From Chamaecyparis obtusa (lineage: Eukaryota; Streptophyta; Pinopsida; Cupressales; Cupressaceae): a stretch of DNA of 64,000 nucleotides. Made by a program: the position numbers and the translations under genes. Under the pieces are notes generated by a model that was not told the origin of the DNA, did no database searches, and worked only from the letters and a program-made list of their open reading frames with translations. Location of the stretch: positions 1,430,001 through 1,494,000 of the forward strand of contig BSBK01002080.1 of the NCBI GenBank assembly GCA_027943335.1, given 5' to 3'. Every line of letters starts with the position of its first letter. Position 1 is the stretch's first letter. This document shows, piece after piece, positions 24,729-35,680 of this stretch.

Positions 24729-25123
24729 TATAAAATAGCAAGTTCTCTGGTTTTTAGCCATTTATTGAAGTGGTTTATGATTTAAAAAGCATAGTGTATA
24801 CATGAAACATGATTTAGTATATTTCAATACAAAATATAGGGTTTACATCTCTACTTTGTGTTTTACTTCTTTGATTTATGAGTAGTCAAATTCATTTCAT
24901 AGAATTCCTCTGCGTATATTTTGTTATTCCTCCACTTTGATCTAGGATCAAATTAAATAGCTTTGGATAGAACATAGATTATTTTGGGTTTGCATAAGGA
25001 CTTCTATAAGAAGTGTTAGTCTAGAGATATTTTGATCAATATCATCATAAGGTGGCGGTATTAAAGGGATCCCAAATCAATAACTTTGATTAGTTTCTAT
25101 ATTTCTTAATTTGCAGCAAATTA

Positions 25124-25202
25124 TAGCCCAATGGATAAGGCACTGGCCAGAAATGAGTTCATTTTGCAATAATAACTACCTAATAGATTTTGGTTGTATT
25201 CC
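25124..25202 (+). other. tRNA-like stretch in E's 3' LTR
   Basis: Same A-box phrase TAGCCCAATGG plus ATAAGGCACTGG and B-box-like GGTTGTATTCC (25192-25202) as in the 5' LTR. Conserved between the two LTRs, so present when E inserted. Confidence 0.55.
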
Positions 25203-25558
25203 TATTATTCATATAAATTTGTCAAAAGATGTATGACGTATTGTGACCTACAAGTTGTATCCTATCAAGTGGTAATGGAGAATCAATAAGTGACTGGTTA
25301 TCATTTAGTATTTTCTTACCATTTATGTATTATATTGAATCCAGTCTAAAGTTGTAGAATTGAGGTTTATTTTTACTAGATTAGGAGCACCCTCCTTGGT
25401 TTTGCAAAGTCAGAAGTGTAGAGGGCAGTCTTGTCCCTATAGTTGGTCCAATCATCCTAGATATTCATAATTGGAACTAACCATTCCTTAAAATTTGTTT
25501 GTGGATGTATTGGTTTTTTTCATGAGCATAAAGTCTCTTTTGAAGAACCAACAAGAGC

Positions 25559-25640
25559 ATTGACATTAGTCAAGACCCAACTAAATTCATCTCTGATATG
25601 GTGAAATTTCATAGATAGGATATTTCCATCACATGAAATA
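25559..25640 (-). pseudogene. LINE endonuclease fragment, downstream half
   Basis: On the minus strand it reads PISCDGNILSMKFHHIRDEF then SWVLTNVNA, which resembles the block of plant LINE endonucleases that ends in WVLTNVYGP. It is continuous in frame with 35562-35668 once element G and one copy of its target duplication are removed. E's outer end and probable target sequence (agagc) truncate it at 25554. Confidence 0.5.
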
Positions 25641-25955
25641 GGTTCTGTAATGTCCACCCTAGTACCTTCATATTTTGGACTGATAGGATTATTACTTTGT
25701 TACTTTGGATTATATGTTTGAACTATTTCATTCCATGATGGTGAATTTGAACATATATATTTGGTTAATACAATTAATTATGGAGATAATAAGTGATTTG
25801 GCATAAAATGATGTATGTTTAGGAATGAACTATTGTGAAGTGATTTGTATTTGATTTATATTATTATGTTTATGATGGATCTAACCCTACTAATCCCACT
25901 ATGTTTTTTTTATTACACTATTTGATGTGAGTGAAGGATGAGGAGAGCCAGTTGT

Positions 25956-26944
25956 TGTATATAGTCGAATGTGGACCTCTAATCCAACTACACATGCAAT
26001 ATGGTCATTACTCACATAATTGAATTACAAGAGAGAGTATGAATTACTCAATCTAAAATCCATCGTGAAGTGACCCGTTGTCTCCTATGTAGATGGGGTG
26101 TTTAATTACTCTCAAATTGGAGAGCCAACAACCATAAGACCAATTCTACAATGGAGGATTTTCAAAAGCTATAATGGTAAGCAAAAACTAAAATTAAACT
26201 AGAATGAGTGCAATTTAATCTAAGATGCTTTGAAAGAAATATGAAGTGGAGATTAATCTAAAGAAATTGAAATAGAATTAGATTAAACTAAGAGCAATTA
26301 AGAAAACTAATTTTAATATGAGATGCAATATTAAACTAAAATGAGAAAATTACACTAATATGCAATAAAGCTTTGAATTAATTGAGACACAAAAATACTA
26401 TAGTTTAATTACTCTCAAAAATTGCTCCCCCTTCAATGAAGAAATGAGGCTCATTAAATACACAAGCCCAAGAAGAGAATGAAGGGGTTCTTGATTTGAA
26501 ACTCCTAACCCTTCATTCCCATTTGAGACAAAAATGCATAAATTACTTATTAAAAGAATGGAAAATGCCACACAGGGTGACCTTTTGAATATTATGAATT
26601 ATTAATTAAAAAAGAGTGTCCATTAAAATAATAAGTAATTATTACTTCCTTTTCATGTATATTAGCTAAATGGGGTGGGTTTTATTTAATTCCAAGCACT
26701 TAGAACTTTAGGATTAAATTAATTTATCATAGCGGTAATTTAGCTAATAAAATTTGAAGACTTTAGGAATTAATTTTAATATTTGATTAATGCAATTTAG
26801 GGTCTTTACAATTGACATCAAGTCAAATTAAGTCAGGTAGAAGAGAGAAAATTGCCTAGGAAACTAGGACTTTGGAGATGTAAAATTGATGAAAATGCAC
26901 CAAAATTAATTGAATTTATTAGGTGCCAATTTTAGGGTATTACA
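25956..26944. mobile_element. Solo LTR, 989 bp, in G's 5' LTR
   Basis: Begins TGTATATAGTCG and ends GGGTATTACA, with the perfect duplication gttgt at 25951-25955 and 26945-26949. G's right LTR shows the empty site near 32085. AT-rich, non-coding, family unknown. Confidence 0.88.
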
Positions 26945-27473
26945 GTTGTAGTTACTCCTATGGGAGATCCACATGATGTCGCACTCTCCCTCCTTATTTT
27001 CCATTGTTTGTGCATATATATGTATAGATGTCAGTTGGTGTTGCAGGATATAGGTACCATGCATTCACTCCATCTGGCTACATAGGTCTGAGCGTGCCTT
27101 CAAAATCCTTGAATTGTTGTTGTGTGGAGATTTCACCAAGTTACTCTCAAGGAAATCCCATGGACCTAAGTTCATGTTTAGGAGATTACCTTAGTTAGGG
27201 GATTTGTGTGTAGTGTTATAATTTTTGTTGTAAGTTGGATTTACTCTTATATGAATATATTTATTTTTTATCTCTATTATGATTGAATGTATGTTATATG
27301 TGTATGTCTATATATGGGTGCACACACATATACCTATGCATATATAAATATTATTACTTATGTATTTTTACTTCCTCGTATAAATGTATCTTTAATGTTT
27401 GAAGAAAATTAATTAAATAAAAATAATAATAAAATAAAAAGAAAGTTCTTTTGGTAAAACTAGCTATCTAGGA

Positions 27474-27527
27474 GATTTGAACCCGAGACCTCCTAGAAGT
27501 TAGGCTAGTTTTTTTCCAATTGGGATA
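27474..27527 (-). other. tRNA-like (SINE-head-like) segment in G's 5' LTR
   Basis: Minus strand has an A box, TATCCCAATTGG, and a B box within CGGGTTCAAATCTCC, at tRNA-like spacing. Also in the right LTR. Confidence 0.6.
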
Positions 27528-28484
27528 TGTGTGTTACTTGAGAGATTTTGTGTTTCCTTTCTTGTTATGGCCTTATTTACGGGATAGGTTAATTAAAAAT
27601 AAAAAAGGCTTTAATATTTGGTTATAGGGAGTGTTTAAATTAATCTCCAACCAACTATAGTAGTTGGAGAGGTTGCTTCCCATAAAGAAACTCCTCCAAC
27701 CATATAGTTAGGGTAAATTATTTCTCAGGAGGGTTTTGAGAGATTAGAGATTTTGGGGAGAAATTTAGGAGTCTTCTCTGAGAGTGCATATTTTGGAACT
27801 TTCCTAATTTTTTTATAACCATTATAGTCTACAAGAGTGTTTTGAATAAGTCTTGGTGGTGGAAGGGAGATTTATCTTAGAGGGTAGAAAATATAGGAAG
27901 CCTGACATCACTCTGGCTAAAGGATTGTTGTGGTGTGCTCCAATCTTAGAAAAGATTATCCACAGAAATCCATGTAGGGTTTGGAACCGAGAAGAATCAT
28001 TTTTGTTTCATGTGTATGTGTGTCTTATAGATATTTGATATGCATATTGTTGGTAATACTATTGAAATGATAGGAAATATATTAGGTTGTGTATTCATGG
28101 CTATAAGATGTGTATACAGGAAGTTTTATTATTGTGTTTGTAATAATTTTCTTTCAAATCTCTTTCTGGGAATTCATCAATGTTTATATTACTGTAATTT
28201 GGAATGTGGGTTTTTTTACATTTGGTTTAGGAAAGTTTAGGGAAGGTTAGGATGGATTAGGGAAGAAGTGCAATCAGTTTTCCCTTCTTTGTATTGCATA
28301 TTTTTACTTTTATTTTTGTAATTTTGATCTTATAGTTTTGTTCTAATTTTATGGTGTGTTGAGGAAGTGTTCTAGAAGTGGTATCGAGGTACCTGAATCA
28401 GGTAGACCTCGGGGAACCTTCCCCAAGCACTCTCAACACCTAAAAATTTCATGTTTGGCCAATTCTGGGTATTTTTTGACACAG

Positions 28485-28668
28485 TCTCGTACAAGCATGT
28501 ATTGGGTCTTGTATGAGCATGTACTGCAACCCATATGAGCATTTTTTTATCTCGTATGAGCATGCAAGGAATCTCATACGAGTATGCATGGTTACTCATA
28601 TGAGCATGCTTTTCCACTCATATGGGCTTGTAGGAAAGATCACATGGAATTGTGGGAAAGCTCATATG
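28485..28668. repeat. Short palindromic repeat array in G's 5' LTR
   Basis: About seven spaced copies of a motif close to CTCGTACGAGCATG, many decayed to CTCATATGAG; the 10-bp core CTCGTACGAG is a perfect palindrome. Spacing is about 20-32 bp. This copy has one more unit than the right LTR. Confidence 0.7.
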
Positions 28669-30135
28669 GGGTTTTAGGGGATCCTAGGAAGGTTCAATTT
28701 GGCCAGTTCTAGCCATGTGACTCCTTCAAATTGTTCCCTGTGCTAGGTCTGCAACTTTTCCCACCTGTGTTAGTCAGATCTTTTCCTAAGGTGTGTAATA
28801 CCATTGTAATTAGGGTTTTTGTACTTGGCATTATTTTCTTATATTCAATTGCACATATAGGGAGGCTAGGACTCATCTTGAGGGCCTAAGAGTGCATGAG
28901 GGTTCCTTAGACTTGCAAGTTAAACATTTTGAAGTGCATTATTTTTTCTTGGCTTATCTATGGGTAGGGGACTAGGTACCTTGGTAAGTGGCTCACCATA
29001 GGTGTTGGAAACCAAAGTGGTTGCCAGATGATCCTATGGGTGAGCTAGTAAACAAGCGATAACATTAATAATAAACTTTGAAAATGGGGGTTTCAAAATA
29101 TAATGAAAGAGACATACTGTAAGTCCAAATAGACTTGTTGGACTACCGGGACCATAGATAACTTCTAGGGTTGATCCCTATTCATATAGGGGGGACTAGG
29201 GTAACATGGTTGCCAGGGAGGATCCCAATATGCAAGCTATGTAATGACACTCACCTAGATGGTATACTAGAAACCCTAACCTATGTGTATAGTAATATGA
29301 TATTTCTTTATGTCTTTTCTTTTTATTTGAAGTGATTGTTTGTTAAGCCTTAGGTTTCTTTAGGCCTTGTGAGTATCTTGGTTCTATATCCTATCATGGG
29401 GGGTGGAACTTCTCTAGTTTCACATGGTTGGGTGGCAAATATCTTTTGAGGTACTATTTGTGGTTCGTGGCTTGGATGTGTTTCAGATTTCATGCAGTGA
29501 TATAGATTTCTTAATTTGTATCATGTACTATTCATATTGTAATGCAAGTTGTACAAGATATCCTTGTAAGCCTTTAGGACATTTGGTGTAGATTTAATGC
29601 AATTGTATTTATTATTGGAAGTTGAAGAATAAAGTGATGTAATCAGGGAGGGATAGTTTTAGGGGGGTTTTCAAGGGATGTTATTGAAGATTTCAAAATT
29701 TGTAATTTAAAAGTGTAATCTTTTATTCTTTCTTTTATCTCTCCTATGTTTGAATTGAACATAAGATCTCAAATGTGAAGGTTTAATTATAATTTTGTAG
29801 ACGCTAGTTATTCAATGTGTAGTTCAAAGATTTAAAAATGTAATGGAAAGAAAAAGATGTAGTTCTAAAAGTTGTGCATGAAAGAGTATGTTCTTATCCT
29901 TTCCTTAAATTCTAAAATGCAAGGTAAAAGAAAAAGGAAATGAAACTCAAGAAGACTAAGTAATGGAATGCAATGATTTTATATAAGTAAATGAATCCAA
30001 TAAGGTAACCTTTAAGGAATGTTATTTGTGGATGTTAGCAATGAAATGTTAGAATGTAAAAAAAAATATTGTTAGTTGTAATTTTATGCTTAAAGACCTA
30101 ATTCCTTATGGGTTCCCTAGTGGGGATGTTACATT

Positions 30136-30147
30136 TGGTATCAAAGC
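30136..30147 (+). promoter_or_regulatory. Primer binding site of element G
   Basis: TGGTATCAAAGC, two bases after the LTR end; one mismatch to the initiator tRNA-Met complement TGGTATCAGAGC. Confidence 0.85.
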
Positions 30148-30252
30148 CCTAGTTTCTACAATGGGAACTCAAGGGTCTATTTACATTTAAACTTAACCTC
30201 TTCAACACATTAAACTAGTTACCTAAAACTTATGTAGCACCACTCTTCCAGG

Positions 30253-31764
30253 ATGCCTCCCATCACCTACGGAAGAGCTAAGGAAAGAGTTCAGGAATCT
30301 TCCTCGAGATCTCCCCCAGAGAGTTACCATGGGGAATATGAGGGAGAATTAAATCAAGAAAACCATAGGAAGGAGAGTCAAAGTAATGACTCAGAAGGAG
30401 CCCAATTAAGACAACTTATGCAACAAATTCTACATAGGCTTGACAATCTCAAAAATAGAGTTAACTTTGAAGAAGGAAACCAATCTCAACAACAAGATAG
30501 GGAAAGGGATAGAAGCCCTAGGAGAAGGAAAGCTAGGAAAGAATCTAAGGACATGGATACCCCTCACATGAGGGACTTACTCAATGTCAAGGTACCCCTT
30601 TTCTATTGAAATGAAGGGTAATCCATAGCAGAAACTTGGTTGTTTGACCTTAAGAGATGTTTCTCTATGCACCCCTTTAGCAGTAATGTCAAGGCTAGAT
30701 GTGCCATTATGAATCTAAGGAAACTTGCATCTACCTAGTCACACATGGAAGAGGACAAACTTTAAGTCACCATTAACACTATTTCTTGGGAATTGTTCCT
30801 ATAAATTTTTAAGGATCGTTTCATGTCTGATCAATGGAGACAAGAAAGGGCAGAAGAGTTTCACCACCTTAGATAAGAAAACATGATGGTAGAAGAATAT
30901 GAGAGGAAATTCTATGAACTTAAGCCTTTCTTAGGTTATAAATATAATATCCCCATTCTTGTATAATAGTTCATAAGAGGTTTGAATAACTATCTATGAA
31001 GAGATCTGGTAGTCCTGGAACCCAAAAATCTCCAAGATGCTATCATTAAGGCCTTCCTAGTTGAGAGAAAACTTAAAGGAAAAGGTTTCTATTCCAGTGG
31101 CCAAACATTCAATGTTGGATCAGGTTCTAAAGGAAGCTATGACCAAGGAAATTCCAACTCCAAGAACCAACAATCATTTTTTAAAGGAGGATAAAATTTT
31201 CATAAGAAGAAATTCTAGAATAAAAACTAAGGGAATGGGAAGTTTCAACAACCCAAGAACCGTATCAATAATCAGACCTAGCAAAGGGTTCCCCCTCAAC
31301 CATCCCAAAATTCTTAGAATCTCAATAAAGGGATTTATCAACAATCTAATGCACCTCCTGCAAAGAACTTTGGAAGAAATATTGGGTGCTACTCTTGTGG
31401 ATAGCAAGGACACATTGCAGATTGTTTCCCTTAGCACACTAATTTCACTAGTCAAAATCAGGAAGCTTCGAAGCCAACTATAGGAGATGTTGGCTGGTCT
31501 CATAGGGTGTTTTTTTTAGTAGAGAATAGACAAGCTGATCACTAGAAAAAATTCATAGAGACTTCAGGTAGAGGACACGCAGTTGACTTTAGAGCCAGTG
31601 TGTATACTCCAGTAGTAGACTTTGACCCATAGGGATCATAGCATAGAGTGGGTAAGGGTCCTATGGGATCCCAATGATGAGACATCCACCACTTGGGAGG
31701 ATGCTAACAGACTTAGATCTACATATCCATACTTTTTTGTATGCTTCCACGAGTAAGCCTAGTC
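30253..31764 (+). pseudogene. Gag of element G
   Basis: Starts MPPITYGRAKERVQESSSRS, with an acidic then Arg-rich N-terminus (RDRSPRRRKARKESKD). The capsid-like region includes ETWLFDLKRCFSMHPFSSN, FKDRFMSDQWRQERAEEFHH, YERKFYELKPFLGYKYNIP and IIKAFLVERKL. An Asn/Gln-rich stretch precedes a zinc knuckle whose CYSCG...GHIADC pattern is broken by one TAG at the Gln position. Roughly 20 in-frame stops, mostly TAG or TAA, and few frameshifts. No protease, RT or integrase follows; the LTR starts 15 bp later. Confidence 0.8.
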
Positions 31765-31778
31765 CTAGGGGGAGAGGA
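31765..31778 (+). promoter_or_regulatory. Polypurine tract of element G
   Basis: AGGGGGAGAGGA immediately before the 3' LTR; primes plus-strand cDNA synthesis. Confidence 0.8.
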
Positions 31779-32164
31779 TGTAATGCCCACCCTAGTACCC
31801 TCATATTTTGGACTAACAGGATTATTAATTTGTTACATTGGATTATATGTTTGGACTATTTCATTTCATCATGGGACATTTGAACATATATATTTGGTTA
31901 ATAGAATTAATTATGGAGATAATAAGTGATTTGGCATAAAATGATGTATGTTTAGGAATGAACTATTGTGAAGTGATTTGCAATTGATTTATATTATTAT
32001 GTTTATGATGGATCTAACCCTACTAATCACTCTATGTTTTGTTGATTACACTATTTGATGTGAGTGTAGGATGAGGAGACGCAGTCATAGTTACTCCTAT
32101 GGGAGATCCACATGATGTTGCACTCTCCCTCCTTGTTTGCCACTGTTTGTGCATATATATGTAT

Positions 32165-32499
32165 TGTTGGAAAAATGGTCAGTTCTCCCCTCGTGATTCG
32201 TGACATGGCTTAACTGCCTGTTGTGTCTTCTATAAGTCTAGTGGTTGTATCAAGCATTAACAGGTCAATCTTTTGGTGCAACAGCAACCACTACTTGTAA
32301 CAAGTGGTATCATAGATTGGTCACAAGTTTGAATCCCCTCAGGTAACGCTGAGGGGGAGATTGTTGGCAAAATGGTCAGCGCTCCCCTCAAGATTTGTTG
32401 CATGGCTTAACCACCTCATGTGTCTTCTATAAGTCTAGTGGTTGTATCGGGCATTAACAGGTTGATCTTTTGGTGCAATGGCAACCAGTATTTGTAACA
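32165..32499 (+). mobile_element. TRIM/SMART miniature LTR element, copy 3 (best preserved)
   Basis: 335 bp with two 138-bp LTRs (32165-32302, 32362-32499; TGTTGGAAAAATGG ... GTAACA), a 59-bp core with primer site TGGTATCATAGATTGGTCAC and purine tract GAGGGGGAGAT. Target duplication tgtat on both sides (32160-32164, 32500-32504). The empty site is in G's left LTR at about 27018. Confidence 0.96.
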
Positions 32500-32951
32500 T
32501 GTATACATGTTGGCTGTGTTGCAAGATATAGGTACCAGGCATTGACTCCACCTGGCTACACAAGTCTGAGTGTGCCTTCAAAATCCTTGAACTATTGTTG
32601 TGTGGAGATTTTACCAAGTTACTCTCAAGGAATTCCTGTAGACCTAGGTTCATGTTTAGGAGGTTACCTTAGTTACAGGATTTGTGTTTAGTGTTATAAT
32701 TTATGTTGTAAGTTGGATTTACTCTTGTATGAATATATTTATTTTATATTGGTATTATAATTGAATGTATGTTATATATGTATGCGTATATATGGGTGCA
32801 CACATATATACTTACGCATAAATAAATATTATTACTTATGTATTTTTACTTCCTCATATAAATGTATCTTTAATGTTTGATGAAAATTTATTAAATAAAA
32901 ATAATAATAAAGTAAAAAGAAAGTTCTTTTGGTAAACATATCTATCTAGGA

Positions 32952-33005
32952 GATTTGAACTCGAGACCTCCCAAAAGTTAGGCTATTTTTTTTCCAATCG
33001 GGCTA
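32952..33005 (-). other. tRNA-like (SINE-head-like) segment in G's 3' LTR
   Basis: Minus strand TAGCCCGATTGG matches an A box with one change, then GAGTTCAAATCTCC as B box. Homologous to 27474-27527. Confidence 0.6.
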
Positions 33006-33950
33006 TGTGTGTTACTTGAGAGCTTGTGTGTTTCATTTCTTGTTATGGCCTTATTTAGGGGATAGGTTAATTAAAAATAAAAAAGGCTTTAATATTTGGT
33101 TACTGGGAGTGTTTAAATTAATCTCCAACCAACTATAGTAGTTGCAGAGGTTGCTTCCCATAAAGAAACTCCTCTAACCATATAGTTGGGGATAAATTAT
33201 TTTCTTGGAGGGTTTTGAGAGATTAGAGATTTTGGAGAGAAATTTACGAGTCTTCTCTAGGAGTACAGATTTGGGAACTTTCCTACATTTTTTATCACCA
33301 TTATAGTCTGCAAGAGTCTTAGTGGTGGAAGGGAGATTTATCTCAGAGGGTAGAACATCTGGGAAGTCTATCATCACTCCGTCTGAAGGATTGTTGTGGT
33401 GTGCTCCAATCTTGAAAGGATTCTCCACGGGACTCCAGGTAGGTTTTGGAACTGGGAAGAATCATTTTTCTTTCCTCTGTATGTGTGTCTTATGGATATT
33501 TGATATGCATATTGTTGGTAATACTATTAAAATTATAAGAAACATATTAGGTTGTGTATTCATGGTTATATGATACATATACTGGAATTTTTATTATTGT
33601 GTCTATAATAATTCTCTTTCAAATCTCTTTCTGGGAATTTATGAATGTTTATATTACTATATTTTGGAGTGTTTGTTTATTTACATTTGGTTTAGGAAAG
33701 TTTAGGGAAGGTTAGGATGGATTAGGGAAGAAGTGCAATCAATTTTCCCTTTTGTGTATTTACAGATTTTTACTTTCATTTTTGTAATTTTGATCTTATA
33801 GTTTTGTTCTTAGTTTATGGTGTGTTAAGGAAGTGTTTTGAAAGTGGTACTAATGTACCTGAATTAGGTAGACCTTAGGGAACCTTCCCTAGACACTCTC
33901 CACACCTAAAAATTTCATGTTTGGACACTTTTGAGTGTCTTTTGAGAGAG

Positions 33951-34095
33951 TCTCGTACGAGCATGTACTACAACCCATACGAGCATGTGTTTGATCTCAT
34001 ACGAGCATGCAAGCAATATCATATGAGTATTCATGGTTACCCATATGAGCTTTCTTTTCTACTGATATGGGCTTGTGGGAAATCTCATATGGGGT
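33951..34095. repeat. Short palindromic repeat array in G's 3' LTR
   Basis: Starts with an intact CTCGTACGAGCATG and continues with CATACGAGCATG, CTCATACGAGCATG and decayed units. One unit fewer than 28485-28668. Confidence 0.7.
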
Positions 34096-35561
34096 TTTAG
34101 GAAGTCCTAGGGGGGTTCAATTTGGCTAGTTTTGGGCATGTGACTCCTTCAACTTGTTCCTTGTGTTGGGTCTGCAACTTTTCCCACCTGTGTTGGTCAA
34201 TTCTTTTCCTAAGGTGTGTAATAATGTTGTAATTAGGGTTTTTGTACTTGGCATTATTTCCTTATATTCAATTTCATGTATAGTGAGGCTAGGACTCATC
34301 CTGAGGGCCTAAGAGCACAGGAGGGTTCCTTAGACCTGTAAGTTAAACCTTTTGAAGTGCATTATTGTTTCTTGTCTTGTGTGTGGCTAGGGGACTAGGT
34401 ACCCTAGGTGAGTGTCTCACCATAGGTGTTGGAACCCAAAGTGGTTTCCAAATGATCCTATGGGTGAGTTGGTAACCAAGTGATAAGATTAATAATAAAC
34501 TTGAGAAAGGAGGGATTTCAAAAGATAATGAAAGACACATAATGTAAGTCCACATAGGCCTTTTGGAGTACCAAGACCATAGGTAACTACTAGGGTGGAT
34601 CCTTATTCATAAATGGGGGACCGGGGTTACATGGTTTCCAAGGAGGATCCCAATATACAGGTTGTGTGATGACACTCACCTAGATGCTATACTAGAAACC
34701 TAACGTATGTTTATAGTAAGATGATATTTCATTATGTCTTTTATTTTTCTTTCAAGTGATTGTTTGTTAAGCCTTAGGTTGTTTTAGGCCCTGTGAGTAT
34801 CTTGGTTCAATCTCCTAGCATAGGGGGTGGAACTTCTCTAGTTTCACATGGTTTGGTCAAAAATATCTTTCGAGGTACTATTCATGGTTCGTGGCTTGGA
34901 TGTGTTTCAGATTTCATGTAGTGATAAAGATTTCTCAATTTGTATCATGTACTATTCATCTTGTAATGCAAGTTGTTAAAGATCTCCTTGTAAGGCTTCG
35001 GGCCATTTGGTGTAGTTTTAATGTAATTGTATTTATTATTGGAAGTTTAAGAATAAAGCGATGTAATTAGGGAGGGATAGTTTTAGGGGGGTTTTCAAGG
35101 GATGTTATTGAAGATTTAAAAAGTTGCAATTTAAAAGTGCACTCTTGTATTCTTTCTTTTATCTCTCTTATGTTTGAATTGAAAATAAGATCTCAAATGT
35201 GAAGGTTTAATTATAATTTTGTAGAGGCTAGTTACTCAATGTGTAGTTCAAACAATTGAAAATATAATGGAAAGAAAAAGAAGTATTTCTAAAATTTGTG
35301 AATCAAAGATTATGTTTTTATCCTTTCCTCAAATTCTAAAATGCAAAGTAAAAGAAAAAGGAAATGAAACTTAACTAGACTAAGTAATGGAATGAAATGA
35401 TTTTATATTAGTAAATAAATCCAATAAGGGAACCTTTAAGGATTTTCCTTTGTGGATGTTAGCAATGAAATGTTAGAATGTAAAAATAAAATTGTTAGTT
35501 ATAATTTTATGCTTAAAGAACTGATTCCTTATGGGTTCCCTAGTGAGGATGTTACAGGTTC

Positions 35562-35668
35562 ACAATTAATAAAAATTTGATTCAAAAATATTTTTTTGAA
35601 AACATCTTTCTTATGAAGGCCATTTAGTCCTCTAATGTTCCATGATATAATCTTCACTTATTATAAGG
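35562..35668 (-). pseudogene. LINE ORF2 endonuclease, N-terminal fragment
   Basis: Minus strand reads VKIISWNIRGLNGLHKKDVF then KKIFLNQIFINCE. The SWNIRGLNG motif opens the AP-type endonuclease of plant LINEs (normally MKIISWNIRGLNG). In frame with 25559-25640 across element G. The usual catalytic QETK block is missing, so an internal deletion is likely. The 35669-35680 stretch is probably LINE leader. Confidence 0.6.
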
Positions 35669-35680
35669 GTAACATACCTC

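Larger units (their letters stand above)
4960..25553 (+). mobile_element. Element E: Tat-type Ty3/gypsy retrotransposon with very long LTRs
   Basis: 5' LTR (visible from 4960, ends AACCAACA at 8427), primer site 8431, degenerate gag-pol 8752-18516, and a 3' LTR that ends AACCAACA at 25553. Internal order is gag, protease, aRNase H, RT, gypsy RNase H, integrase. It carries four later insertions: a TRIM in the 5' LTR, a solo LTR in RNase H, a TRIM in the 3' LTR and a small MITE-like insert. Multiple frameshifts make it older than B, to which it is clearly related along the whole internal region. Confidence 0.9.
18679..25553 (+). repeat. 3' LTR of element E (start inferred)
   Basis: The start is placed at TATTAGTACTG by analogy with B's LTR start, which reads TGTTAGTATTG in B's 5' copy; the copy comparison itself only proves repetition from 22297 on because the 5' LTR is cut at 4960. 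The LTR would be about 6.4 kb without its TRIM (19387-19715) and MITE-like insert (24597-24728). 18679-20490 is an AT-rich U3 leader with no gene. Then come the long U3 ORF (20491-24258), a weakened TATA at about 24488, the tRNA-like stretch and the end GAAGAACCAACA. Confidence 0.75.
25646..30133 (+). repeat. 5' LTR of element G
   Basis: 4488 bp including a 989-bp solo LTR and its 5-bp duplication. No convincing ORF; the short open frames at 27853-28240 are not conserved in the right LTR. It holds a tRNA-like segment (27474-27527) and a short palindromic repeat array (28485-28668). Aligns end to end with 31779-35556. Confidence 0.9.
25646..35556 (+). mobile_element. Element G: gag-only LTR retrotransposon with long LTRs
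   Basis: Perfect target duplication ggttc at 25641-25645 and 35557-35561. LTRs run TGTAATGCCCACCC ... GATGTTACA. The internal region is only 1645 bp and encodes gag and nothing of pol, so it would depend on an autonomous relative. Both LTRs have acquired one insertion each: a solo LTR (left) and a TRIM (right); without them the LTRs are about 3494 and 3438 bp. Confidence 0.9.
31779..35556 (+). repeat. 3' LTR of element G
   Basis: 3778 bp including a 335-bp TRIM. Carries the second copies of the tRNA-like segment and palindromic array. No supported gene; ORFs around 32470-33573 are chance frames. Confidence 0.9.

Noticed and set aside
27853..28240. Two adjacent small ORFs in G's left LTR as host genes
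   Set aside because: The matching right LTR (33300-33600) has shifted frames and stops; no domain similarity visible.
28485..28668. CRISPR-like array (repeated short palindromes with spacers)
   Set aside because: Unit length and spacing are irregular, the array is inside an LTR and is duplicated with it, and no cas gene is present; a plant genome context excludes it.
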